From Agaricus subrufescens (taxonomy: Eukaryota; Basidiomycota; Agaricomycetes; Agaricales; Agaricaceae), in assembly GCA_029945375.1 (NCBI GenBank), contig CM057057.1:806001-870000 (forward strand): 64,000 nucleotides of DNA, in the 5' to 3' direction. Positions 23,601-35,100 of the stretch are shown here, one piece after another. The position numbers and the translations under genes are program-made. The notes beneath the pieces were generated by a model that worked only from the letters and a program-made list of their open reading frames with translations, did not search any database and was not told the origin of the DNA. Numbering within the stretch: the first letter of the stretch is position 1; each line of letters starts with the position of its first letter.

Positions 23601-24763
23601 AGTAATTTCCAACATGCGTGCATGACATTATCTTGTTCAAATGTGTCGAGAATATGCGGCTCCGGGCGGCTGGCAATGGCCCAACGGAGGGGAGCATCTG
23701 GATGCTCATGGACAAAGTTTGCGACGAGGTGGATGATTTCTAGTTGCCATTCGTGTTCGTCGAGCTCATCGAGCCCGTCCAATAGTATAGCCCATGGCTG
23801 CGCACTAGCTCCGATCTTCCTCGTACTAAAAGGCTCGACAATGAAGATCTTGAACTGCTCTTCCATTCCTTTGTCGACTATCTCGGGGTCCCGAGCGAGC
23901 TGCTCGGTGATGTAGATGCAGTATTCTTCGATTTGTACGGCAAGCTGGTAGCCGACGGTGAGGAACAGTTTTCGGGATGAATTACGCCCGTTTGGTCTGG
24001 AAATGAATACAGATGCACCGAGATGCAAGGATTTAGCCAGTTCGTCTGCAATAGTCTGCATGATGGCCGATTTTCCGACTCCAGCCTGACCATATACCCA
24101 GGCGAGCAACTCTTGCCTTTCTTCGTCATAGAACCAAGTAATGATATGTTCATTGATTTTTTTGCGGGTCCCAGGATGACATCTCGGAGGGGGTGAGCGA
24201 GCGGATGAGTCGCGAGCAGCACCGTGAATGGTATGCTTGGAAAGGTGCTTCATGCCTCGATGTCACGTTAATTCGGAAGGCGCAGATGCAGATACGCGGG
24301 CATCTCACCTTTACTTCGTTCGTCACTACTAATATTAACCGTCATGTTGGTCGAGTTGTCTACCATGATAGGATTGTTCACGGAAAAATTGCTACTATGG
24401 CTGAAAAACCCCCCGCCTGAGCCTACAATAATTCCTGAGACTGTACAGTATATCAGTGCACTAAGCCAAGACGCGATAAGACTGTTCATGACCTTGACTG
24501 GTAGAATCATGTACAACGATCTTGGGCGTGTTCGTACTCGGCGACGACTCGCTCACAGCAGCGACTGAAACAGCAGAGGAACGAGTAGTTACAGAAGTCG
24601 TCTGTGAACTAGTTGCAACTTCTGAATGAGGAATGAGGGGGCGGATCATTGAAGACTAGGTATCAGTGCACTCACCGTTAGACACAGCTTCATCCTTCTT
24701 CTTGGAGGAAAACGGCTTGCGAACGAGAGCCTTCAACTTTTGACGCTTTGATCCTGGGGGCAT
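20677..24763 (-). CDS. NACHT NTPase, NLR-like, with duplicated NACHT/X modules (copy 1)
   Basis: A STAND-class NTPase of the fungal NOD-like-receptor type, presumably a cytosolic sensor; the ligand is unknown. Exons 24676-24763, 24493-24621, 24309-24440, 22951-24255, 22845-22902, 22553-22778, 22350-22499, 21465-22296, 21179-21411, 20967-21125 and 20677-20916 join in frame to 1183 codons. Residues 1-72: a basic start (MPPGSKRQKLKALVRKPF) and a Ser/Thr-rich stretch. Residues 81-102: GGGFFSHSSNFSVNNP...MVDNS. NACHT: P-loop GQAGVGKS (172-179), Walker B ILLDGLDEL (~273-281), SRPEPH (~312). Domain X at ~552-715 is unrecognised. A second NACHT half (~720-973) lacks P-loop and Walker B, and a second X (~974-1120) is followed by FEYEYTEDD. 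No WD40, ankyrin or TPR repeats. No internal stop. Confidence 0.88.
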
Positions 24764-24831
24764 ATTTGTGCGTTAGTCAGAAACGCGAACGTCACAAGCC
24801 TGTTGAAAGTAATGAGATGGTGCACGATGCT

Positions 24832-24868
24832 CAGTTTCTCACAGGCTGTTGCCAACAGATTGGCGCCT
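24832..24868 (-). promoter_or_regulatory. Conserved block upstream of NACHT copy 1
   Basis: CAGTTTCTCACAGGCTGT (plus-strand reading) followed by TTGGCGCC lies ~70-105 bp upstream of the ATG. The same block is found at the same distance upstream of all four NACHT genes, in otherwise diverging flanks. It may be a promoter or 5' UTR element. Confidence 0.55.
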
Positions 24869-27060
24869 GTCAAGTCCCAACATAGCCCGAGATTCAGATC
24901 CCACGGATTAAATGATGCAGGCTCCTACCCAGCTCGCTTACTGCACGTGCGCTTAGTCAGAACTTATATACACTGCAGTAACCGGCTGGCACCAAAGGTT
25001 GATCGGGCATCACCGGGATCAAATTGATGTGACTTCCCTTCAGTTCAGGTGAGTACCTCATTGTTGGGCATCTACTCGATAAACTCGCCTTTTGAAAACA
25101 TAATTTACTATTATATGGTCCATAAATCTAAACTCAACTTTTATACCAGCTGGAATCCAAACATCGGAAGCAGCATAACAAAAGGATGTAATTCCCACGA
25201 TGTTGATGCGCTCTGATGGGCTCTGTCACGCGAGTGAACAAAGATGTTTTTGACATCGTTCGCAAATAAACGTATGATAAAAACCGGTATATCAGTAGCC
25301 TAACTAGTCCCGGAGAGCGTTATAATATAAATTTCAAAATCACAAGCATTTTGGTGCTGATATACTTAAATTCATTATATATGAGGAAGTTCACATGTTG
25401 AGGTCAACAGAACCGTGAGGGATAATGTGAAACTGTGCTTAGAAGGCAGAAAAAGCCTTAATATGACATACTATACAATAAATTCATTATCAATGAGTCA
25501 AATGGATCTGCAAAAATCGAGCGGAAGAGCAGCGTTACACCGTGGGATACCCTCGGTGATGCCCGAAACGCATATGGTGCCAGCCGCTAACTGCGTTAGC
25601 AAACCCTTACTTTGTTCGTGTTTGGTTGAGTCCGCTATAAGGACGTACGCACGTGAGCGAGCTGGGTAGGAGCCTGTAAATGATGTAGTATTGACGATGT
25701 TTCCTGAGGTATCCATCCGCGCAAATTATAATTCATTCGGCAACACGTTCGTATTGATAAACACATCAACATCGATAAGCAAACTACTCTCCATGATACT
25801 ACAAGCATCTAGGTGTAGACATTGAAAGTCGTATCTTTTCTTTGGCATCTTGATATCTCACAGTAATGAAGCACTTTTAAGAAATCAGAATCACATCCGC
25901 ATAAATTATAATTCTACGCAACGCGGCCTTTCTTGGAGACCATAATGATGAAAGAGAATGGCGAAGATATTTATATGCAATCGAAGATGACTGTGCCGGT
26001 GGGCGCATGACTGGTTCTAGAGCTTAATCATGGCGCAAGAAAACATCTAAAGGGAGGAACCGCAACGAATCACTCTTCTTCGCCCGCTCTGCGCTTCATG
26101 TGTTTTACAGAACCCTGTTGTGTATGTAGTAAGAGAAGGGCGGGAGGTCTTAGACAGGAGGGGCGGCCTAGTGTAGGTTATGCTTCAAGCGCAGTGACGT
26201 TGATTCACGAGTGCCCTGGTCGAAGAAGAGTCACAAGATGGCCTGATGCGCAGCAGTCTGAATGAGAGCCAGACCCTCAGACCGTGAATGGCCAAAAACC
26301 TGACATGGAGTATTCGCTAGTGTTACAACACTAGGTAAATGGAGGCCTCAGCGGATGGTTCTGGATAGGACAGGCACCGGATCATCGCTCGGGGGGCAGG
26401 TATGGCAGCCAGATGTGGAGGAAAAGCGAGGGTAGCGTTGAGTAGTGTGACTGTGTCATAACATTGTCACAGGACCTCCGGGTAATGGCACGGCAGAGAT
26501 GGAATAGTTTTTTGTCCATTCTATGCCTTTCCATGACCAGACATGGACGGAAAAGGTAGCCATAAAGTTAGAAATGGTAGTACAGCTAGCCCATCTCCCC
26601 ATCCGTCCGTTGTGGGTCTCGAAGTGTCCAGGTGGTTCATAAGTGCGAAGGAACACTGCAGGACAAGAAGGCTCAAGATGATCTGAAGATTGAAAGAGGA
26701 GCGCCACCAGTCGGAGGGCATTGACAGTAAGAATATTTCGTGCTGATATATCCTTGTCCATGAGCGGGAGGACTGATTGTGTGGAACGCCAACGGCTGCT
26801 CTATCAACGCAGTTCCTCAGTCGCTATGACACGGACGTGAAGAGAGGAGGGACATGCTCGACGGTGCAGGAAGGGGTTTTTCCGATCTTTGCTTCTTGCA
26901 CAGAGCACTAAAATGCCGTCATAGATATGTGAGTGCCTATAGTTGAAGCTGGTGAAGAATTGCTGCTCTCACCTCCTGCAGTGGCACACTGTCAACAACA
27001 TTCATGTTTTGGGTATCTTAATTCACGCGTCCGCTAGCTCATCAGGTTCTGCAACGGAGG
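24869..27060. other. NACHT copy 1 upstream spacer
   Basis: No gene supported. The part at 25720-25830 (ACACGTTCGTATTGATAAAC onward) resembles the 5' flanks of the other NACHT genes near 36380, 47260 and 56980. 26060-26900 contains decayed spacer with a TGTCAT/TGTCAC pair at 26454. Confidence 0.45.
26454..26470 (+). promoter_or_regulatory. Paired TGTCAC-like hexamers
   Basis: TGTCAT at 26454 and TGTCAC at 26465, 11 bp apart, matching the spacing in eight other places. Function inferred only from conservation. Confidence 0.4.
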
Positions 27061-27653
27061 AAAAGGATGTCCGAACCTATTTCAGGAGAAATTGGTGAGC
27101 AAAGAGGTATCATCGAGAGCACAATGTACAAAAGAAATTCACCGATTGGTGAGGCATTAAGTTCATACGCAGCGGTCGCTTTGGCGGAATCTGAACTGGA
27201 GTCAAGATCGCAAAAGGCTCCTTCGGGGGAGCCAATGAACAGTCCCAAACACTGAAATGCCGAGTCAGCGAGAGTCATGATTTTGGGCACATCATCACTC
27301 ACCTTAGGCCTGAATACGCCGCAAGCTACACTACGGGAAGTGATGGTCACGTTTGTCATTGAAGTTGTACCTCTCCCAACTGAGACCCTGCAATTGACAT
27401 CGCTGTGGTAATGGTAGTTTCTTAGCGGAGGGAGCGGCAATGGAACCTCAATGAGTATCGTGTTGAGAACGTCGACGCATATCATCGGATCTCATGGAAA
27501 TGGGACGTAGCGAACCACGAAGTCTATGATACAATCCACATCTGACAAAATGTCGGAACTAGGAAGAATGAGAACACGAGAAACTCACGCAGTGCGGACC
27601 GTCTTTCCTTCATCATTCCACAGAGGAGTAGCCGTCATGTTGTTGTTGTAACA

Positions 27654-28120
27654 TTAAGCGGTTTGAGAAGCTGACACTTGATATTCAATAGGCAGTGAAT
27701 TGCAAGAACATATATACTCACTCAGGACGTTAACGGTGCCTTGTCTGTTAGTATTTCCAGCCTTAGTCATCGAAGGGCTCTCCATCGCACTGACATTCCC
27801 AACATTATTACTATAGCCACCGCCGCCGTTGTGAATCCTTATACTCCTCAGCCTTGGCCGCTTGTGCAATCTGCAGCACAGGTCGCAAGCAATACAACTC
27901 AGCTCGTCATTCGAACCTCTCCTTCAAAGCGACGCATGGGTATCACCATAGTTCTAGCATTCAGCTTTGACACCTCCTGGAGTGCCGCTGATGTTGTCAC
28001 TGCAAAGACAAGAAGAGTTTAAGGATGTGGGAGTAGCTCCGGGGCTCGAAGAGTGGGACGAGATCTGAGTTTTGGCGGTGAGGGTGTGACAAAATTGTGG
28101 GTTGGTACGGGTGACAGAGA
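27654..28120 (-). pseudogene. Decayed GATA zinc-finger gene, unit 1
   Basis: Read on the minus strand, the finger is recognisable as VKAEC-stop-NYGDTHASL-stop-RRG...NDELSCIACDLCCRLHKRPRLRS. Finger spacing (17 between the Cys pairs) is that of fungal GATA factors. A stop replaces the residue after the first Cys, the second Cys is Tyr, and the Trp of WRR is TGA. A Gly/Asn-rich stretch follows. It cannot encode a working finger. Homologues lie at 48.9-49.5 and 63.5-63.9 kb. Confidence 0.7.
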
Positions 28121-28227
28121 TAGGGAAAAGAGGATTGAGTTTTGATGGAACGACTGTTTCTGGGAGAAATGAGGGCTCACCGCCTACGATAGAGGAGTAT
28201 ACGATTTCATAAGTGAAGTAATAAAGG

Positions 28228-28543
28228 CGTTGGTATCTGGAGCAGTCTTGTCGTTGCTATCACGGTCGTCATGGGTAGTAACGGAGGGCTTGGATGTGCA
28301 GGGTTTCATGGTCATGGTCGTGGGGATAGTCGTAGGCGTAGTGGTGGAGGCAGCAGGAGGAACAAAGCTCGTGACGAGGTCTTGCTGCAGGAGGGGGGAG
28401 AATCGACGTTGTTGAGGATTTCACCGATGGCCAAATGGTTGAGGCTGTGGCTGGGCAGGGTGGAGAGGGTGCGAGCGAGGAAGATTGCCAGGCCTTGGTT
28501 GAAGGTGGACCAAACTCTCGAGAAGGCGCAATTTCTGGCCGAG
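28228..28543. other. GC-rich segment absent from the sister unit
   Basis: After GAAGTAATAAAGGCGTTGG, the sister spacer near 49625 goes directly into the TGTCAC block, whereas here ~315 bp of unrelated GC-rich sequence intervene. Frames on both strands are open but show no domain. It could be an insertion or a captured gene piece. Confidence 0.4.
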
Positions 28544-29651
28544 GCCACCCTGTCACAAAGTTGTCACAACATCTACCACCGCCAGGCAACAAAGGCCATA
28601 TATTGCAGGCCCCTTCTTGACCCTTTACCACCACCACCCCACTGGCGGGGGCCGGTCACCCCTGCCCATAGTGGACTCTACCCTACCTAACGTCTAACAC
28701 TAATTTATAACTTATTTCCTTTTGTCCCTCTTTTTGTTGTCATCCTCGAGGAGGCCTGTGACTTTGGCATGGGTCTCCTCGCCACTCATCACGCTGGAGG
28801 CTTTCAAACTCCATCTCGACTTTTACTCTGGGCTTTCTTAGCCTACTCAAGACCCCGCCGACGGACAGCAGTGCTCTGCTTCGCGCAGATCCTTCGGGAG
28901 CGCAACTGGTGATCAAGAGGTGTATACCCAATAAGGGAGGGCCTCTCGGCTCGAAAAACAGGTATTTTACCTGACAGGCTAGGTTTGGGGTGGACGCTTT
29001 ACCGCCTGTACCTTTTGGGGAGAGCCTCGGCTCGACTGCCTCTCACCAGGCTGCGGTGTCTCTCTGTGATTGGGCTACGGTGATAGGAAACCCTGTGAGA
29101 ACGGGGTAGGGGACGTGGGAGAGAGAGAGCATAAATTTAGAAGGCGTGGTTACTGTCATTGACGTGATTTTCTTTTTCAGGAACACTTCCTAGTATTTGG
29201 CGCTTGGGAGCGCACAGGTGGGCCACCTGACAACACCAACCGTCGTGGGAGCCTAACGGCGACGGGGTAGTCCCGGCACCAAGGTTGGAAGCTTCGGCGC
29301 CCAGTCTGGTGTGGCCCTTTACCCATTCGAGCACACCTTGTCTACCAATTATTCAGCTTGCTGACAATTGGGAGCTTCGGCGAAATAAGAAGGGGCAGTA
29401 ATGTTAGCAGAGCGGGGACTGGTTCAATAGGTAGCTGGTCCGATTGAGGGTGTATTTTACATACCCGGGGGAGCTGCGATCGAGCGTCCTTTTATAAATT
29501 ATGATTGTTAAAAAAAAAAAAGGCCATATATTGTCCTGTTCACGGGCCTGCGCAGCCGGAGACCATCGGGAATGATGACCACGCCGGTCCCTATCATAGT
29601 ACTGCCAACCCGGTCGCATCCCTTCGCAGGTGGAGTGCTCCAAATCGTTCC
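28544..29651 (+). repeat. TGTCAC block of unit 2, split by a retroposon
   Basis: The left part 28544-28605 contains TGTCAC at 28551 and 28562. The block resumes at 29519 and runs to GTGCTCCAAATCGTTCC (~29651). Without the insertion it aligns with 40001-40181 and 61842-62035. Confidence 0.75.
28606..29518 (+). mobile_element. Poly(A)-tailed non-LTR retroposon insertion
   Basis: The insert is flanked by a perfect 15 bp direct repeat, AAAGGCCATATATTG, at 28591-28605 and 29519-29533. It ends in a run of A beginning at 29510, just before the right copy, the hallmark of target-primed reverse transcription. No reverse transcriptase frame is present, so it is a SINE-like or 5'-truncated LINE-type element. 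Sister blocks at ~40042 and ~61889 show the uninterrupted site (ACAAAGACGATATATTC in the first). The strand is set by the A tail. Confidence 0.85.
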
Positions 29652-32113
29652 AGCACATCCTCACTTCATTAGACGTTTGCTCTCCAGCACCACTGGATCA
29701 TTAAGCACAACAGAAAAATAGCTGGACAGGATATGAGAACGTCTTCTTCGAGTGCAATTCAAGGACCCGATCTCTGGAGAAGGGCCAACACCAAAAGCTC
29801 AACAAACATAGAAATGCGGCTTGATGCCTGAAGGGCACCATATTCGAGAGCCGCCAGCGTTAACCAGAAGTGAGGCGAGGCAGATAATATCGCTGGGGAG
29901 AGGCCTGTAAGAGGCAGGCGTGTGTCTTTGACTGGCATGTGTTGCACTGATTTTGTCACTACATACTTGGTAGGTGTGCGGGCACCAGAACAGGAGACTC
30001 GCAAAGGGCAGGCCAGCTGATTTCATTCAGCCACAGGTCTTTCTCACGAGCCGACCTAAACCATAACGTGCAAGTAAGCACTTGCCCAGACTACGTCGCC
30101 CATTCACGACACCTCACTGTTGTTCCAGTGACACGCTCGTTCGGTCTGGATGCACCTACTCGGCGGCTGACAAGCTGGTGCGTTATCTATTACCCATGGT
30201 GTTAGCAGTACATATTTAAAACTTGAGGTCCGCAGAGCATCTTACGCCATCATCAACACACCGCACTTCTTGTTCAACGGTGCCGCTGAATATCGTCAAA
30301 AATGTACCTCCCAAAGAAAGTCTGGATGAACGTACCGCCATCCTCGCCACTCTCTTGCAGGCTCATTACCACACCTAGACTGTTACCCCCCGTCAACCTT
30401 TGCAGAGGCTTATTTGTCCGAACTTTCTTCCCAGCGGTCAGGGACTACTACCGTCCTGTCACCATGCGCCTCTGCTTTCTGTACATTGGGCCAACAAAGA
30501 CCCATCACTGGAAGAGACTATTCAAAGGCCATCGCGACGGAGGTCGCTGACCTACGGGAGGTTATAAACATGTTCCACGCCTGCCATTCCGCTGGCTTTT
30601 CCCAAACTTCGAGAAAGGTGCGTCGCTGTGTTCGTGGTTGCTCTTCGAAACAACTCACAGATTCTTATTAGTGACCCGTATATATCAAGTTAACTTGGCC
30701 AACCATGGCTCGGTCATTGTGTACTGTAGCATAAACATCGTCACCTTTCGAATCTTCTAGAAAACCGGGCTACTACTTCATCCACCCCGGGGCACAATGC
30801 CTTCACGTTGGGCACAATGCCTTCACGTTTCTGATCGGCATACCCCTCCCAATCGTCTTGGTCATCCCCTCAGCGAATGTGTTGTGCCAACTCTTGATGA
30901 AAGAACCTCGGTTAGTGGCCACTTATAATTATGATGAATACGCACTCACTCAACAACAGATTTAAAAAGAGGGTGCCGATCTTCACGCGAGGGAATGCCG
31001 CTGCTTTACCAGCGACAAATTCTCACCCGCACTCTCCAACATTCAATCACTACAAGACGAGCCCACCCCTCTCGTCCCATGTGTCTGTTAGATCGCTCAT
31101 GCGCCACATACCCTCATCGCTCCCCCTTTAACCATCGCCGCTCAGCATGATGCCAAGAATACCCTGCCTGATCGCAGTACCTCGTCAGTATGTACATGCT
31201 CTCTAAATCTCAATCGTTCTATTCTAGTTCCATCACCGATGCTAAAAAGGGATATCGGTCACCTAATAACCCGTGATTGGGGATTTACCCCGCCAGCTTG
31301 TTCGTCGTATTATATTTCACAATATGAGGACCCAACGATGTTCCAAATCTGGTGCGGACCCGGGGCGCCCGGCTGGCCCTTTGTATGATGGAGACAGTGA
31401 AGAGGTTACTCGATAGTTCTATATTGCATTGCATTTTGGGTGAGTGACCGCTCTTGTCTCTAAGGCCTTCCGCTGACAGCAACGATATAGAATGATTCCT
31501 GTATGCACCTCTTTTACTCATTGCTGTCGTCACGTAAAGATTCCTTCGAGGCAAAGTATGGTCATCTCGCCATGTTTTCAACCAGCGGACTTTGTCAACC
31601 TATAGAGTCGCCGCGCCCTTGTGACACTTGTAGACGTGATCATCTCGAGAAATAGTTGATACAACTTGCGGGGATGATTACCCCCGGCTAGAATTCGCTT
31701 CAGAGTCATCTTCCTCGATACTACGGCAAAAATAACCCACTCTTTGTTGTTGCAATATAGTAGCTGTCAAGTCGGCGCTCTTTTACTCTTGCCCAACATA
31801 TCTTGATAAATCCTGTGAGTCTCTCCGAACGCTCCAGATTTCTCGCTAGCCTGCGTCCCTGGATGGCATGCCACACACGCCTTATGTACAGTCACAGAAA
31901 GTTTGGGTGAACGTACCATCACCGAGCTTGTGCACTGGACGTTTCAGCCATCGCCCGTTCAGGTGTCACCATTTCCTTATAATCTCTTATCTGAGTGGCT
32001 GTTAATTACGAGAATTTGTGTAACATTATTGCTGCTTGTCAAGTCCGCCAAAATCAAGAATTCGAATTCGAGAGAACATAACGCATACAAACGTGTAAGG
32101 ACGAGAATTGGGT
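29652..32113. other. Decayed array spacer, unit 2
   Basis: No intact gene. 30300-31600 matches 50850-52000 over a long distance, with coding-like plus-strand stretches. One is LDERTAIL..LLQ followed by a frame ending CVRGCSSKQLTDSY at 30671. Another is KNTLPDR followed by PMLKRDIG near 31150-31260. These are broken by stops and frameshifts and look like a dead gene I cannot name. 30800-30830 has a short tandem duplication of GGGCACAATGCCTTCACGTT. Confidence 0.5.
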
Positions 32114-35100
32114 TCATACTTCATCAGGGTATGGAATCACATAATAGGCTCGACCCTTTTCAAACTCCTCTCCTTTGACAATTTTCGAGTCGTCTTCGGT
32201 ATATTCATATTCGAAAGCTGCAAACCGCCCCCCTGGCGTTCCACCAATCAGAACTTGAAGCTGTGGTCTCTGTTGCTGAAACAGCTGAAGACTTGATATT
32301 TCGTATTCTTTTTCTTCCTCGTCTTGTGGCTAGAATAGGATATAATAATATATCAGTATGCTACACACCCTGAAAATTTTTAACCCTACAGAACGCCACC
32401 AAAACTTTTCCTTATTTTCATCATCAACATACTTTACACCATGTCGTACTGTATTGCAGCGATTAAGCCCGAGTTCTTGAAACTCGATCTCATGAAAGAG
32501 AATTCTAGAGCTCAGCTCCATCTGATATGTCTGCAAACCAAATTAGGGGCTAACAATACAGCATAAATTAGGAACTTACATTCCAGAGAGTAAGCAATGT
32601 TACGAAAAATCCACCTTCGGCTACAAGAATCTCAGATACTGTAAAATAATCTAATTGACCAAGTATGTCAAAGAATAGACCCTGAATTTGGGGTGATTCA
32701 AGCCCTGTAAGCCCATATTTACCAACTTCAGCTAATGCTTTGTGAACATCATAAGAGAGAACCCCGGAGATATGCTCATCAAACACTTGGCTTGATATGC
32801 TGAAATCAGAATAATGCTGTGAGCAATATGTAGCCCACTGAGATTTATCTAGTTTATTTAAATTCAGGACAAGTGACTATATATGATATAAAAACTCACC
32901 AGATGATCCATGACACCACTTCTTGTAGCCTAACCAAAAATTACATAACATCCCATGTGTAGTGATCAAAGACTGCTTTGTTGAGATAGAGAATTTCTTG
33001 GAGCGGGTAGAGTCTTCCAGATATCCATTAAATGAAGCATGAAAGGTGATATGCCTGAAAGGGTTGCCAAGAGGTGTCAGAACCATTGGGTAGCAACCAT
33101 TGAGTGCAGCATCAACCACATTCAATTTGGTGCCAAAGGTAACAGAGATGCCCTTGGGATAGCGAAGACTGAAGAAGGAACCCGAAGATGTTTTTCTATT
33201 GAGTAAAACATCCAGCATCTGTCTCATTGTAGACCACATGTTAGGCGAGATGGAATCAAGGATATGGGTGTATAAAGCATCAACATAAATGAACGGATTA
33301 TCATCAGATGGATCAACTTCATCAATGAGAGCTAGCAGTTGGTCAAGACGTGTGATGGGGTTGCCGACAGCATAGGGATCTTCAATGAATCGGATGGCTA
33401 TACTGCCAAATACAAAGTGGTGAGACACAGCACCTGCCAGTTTGAGAAATTGCTCCCTGCAAGGCCAATTTGGTGGTACTATGTGTGGATAATTTGTGCG
33501 GATTGTGTCAAATTTGTGGTTGAGGAATTGTTCTGGATCGTGGTAAAAGTTGGAATTGGAAATAGGGATAACAGAATATTCCTGATGAAGGCTGTCTGAT
33601 TCAGGTGTATCACGCTGATGCCTGAACACAAGGCAACCAGTTTCAAAGCTTCCACAAGATAAGACAGGAAGCTGTGGATGCTGTGATTGAAGGTGTGTTA
33701 TAGCATATAAAACATGATAACCCTAAAAAGATATATTAATACAGTTGATACATCGGTGATTTATTTCTTACCAAAGGGCCGGATATTGACTCAGAGAATG
33801 ATTTGTCATTATATTCGAGCTCAGCATAAGCTGTTCCACCACAAAAAAACTGGAACTGTTCCAACCTCATTGCTGTAATTATTCCTCTGGACCCAAGCAC
33901 ACCACGGTAAGCCTGCACCAAGAGTCAGTAAAGGGAATGAATTTAGAATTGTAAAAAATCCTTTTACCTCCCACATGTCAAACAACCAAGGCCACAGTTT
34001 GCTTGCCTGAGAGAATACGACACATCCAGTACCATATTCAAACTGGCTCAGGAGATTGAAACACTGATCCTGATCCTCTTTTGATGAAAACGTCATTCCA
34101 TTAGGATCGTGCTTTTCAACCAAAATAGTGACTAGTGCTTCGTGGATGTATGATGTAAGTGATTTGTGGAAATCTTTACTAGAGGAGTAAATGATTAGGA
34201 TGGTATTGTAAATAAAGATTGGTGCTAGTATAGTAGGCTTTTCACTCACTTCTCACAAGGGATGATCGTTGAAAAATATTTGACCCATCGGTCCTCATAC
34301 GTGAGGCCTAGATAATTGGCATTTTCAAATGATGCACGAAATTATCCCAACTGATTTACATACCTGGCATTGGGGGGTTATTCATCTTAAAACTTTTCCA
34401 AAGAATGATATACGACTTAAGTAAGTCTTCTTCCACATCTCCAAGGGAAACAGAAAATTTTTGAGACCGACTCGGGTCCAGCAAAAAGTCACCGAATGAA
34501 GCATGATAAAACCACGTTGGTTGAAAGATGGCATCAGGAGCATCAGACACATAGAGGAGGGAATAGCAGCCATTGAGTGCAGCATAAACAGTGGTCAGTT
34601 CGAGACCAAGGATGATTGCAATGTCCGCCGGTGTCCTCAACCCGTATCGCTTGTATCTTTGGGCAGCCAGAAGACCTCCGAGAACACGCTTTGTAATTGG
34701 CCATACGTCATACGGAATATCTTCCAGAACGCGCAAGTACAGAACATCCAGCCGGGCAAATGGTTGACTACTGGACGGGGGCATAGGGCCGCTGAGAGCG
34801 GATAAGACTTGGTTGAGGCGTGTGGCAGGGTTAGCATATCGGGGATCCTCGATGAACCGAAGTGCCGTCTGGGCAAAGATAAAAAAGCCAGATGCAGCGG
34901 CGGCTAAGTTTGAGATTTGCTCTTCGCTAGGCCATTCCTTTGGTACCGTTCGCGGAAACTCTCTCCGGATTCTGTCTAGGTCATCCCTTATGAAGAGCTC
35001 GACGTCTCGGATGGATTCCTCGGAATTTACGGGAACTTGCTTTGACCAATACGATGGTATGACTTGCTTTTCATTGAACGTGTCACTGATGTGTGGTTCT

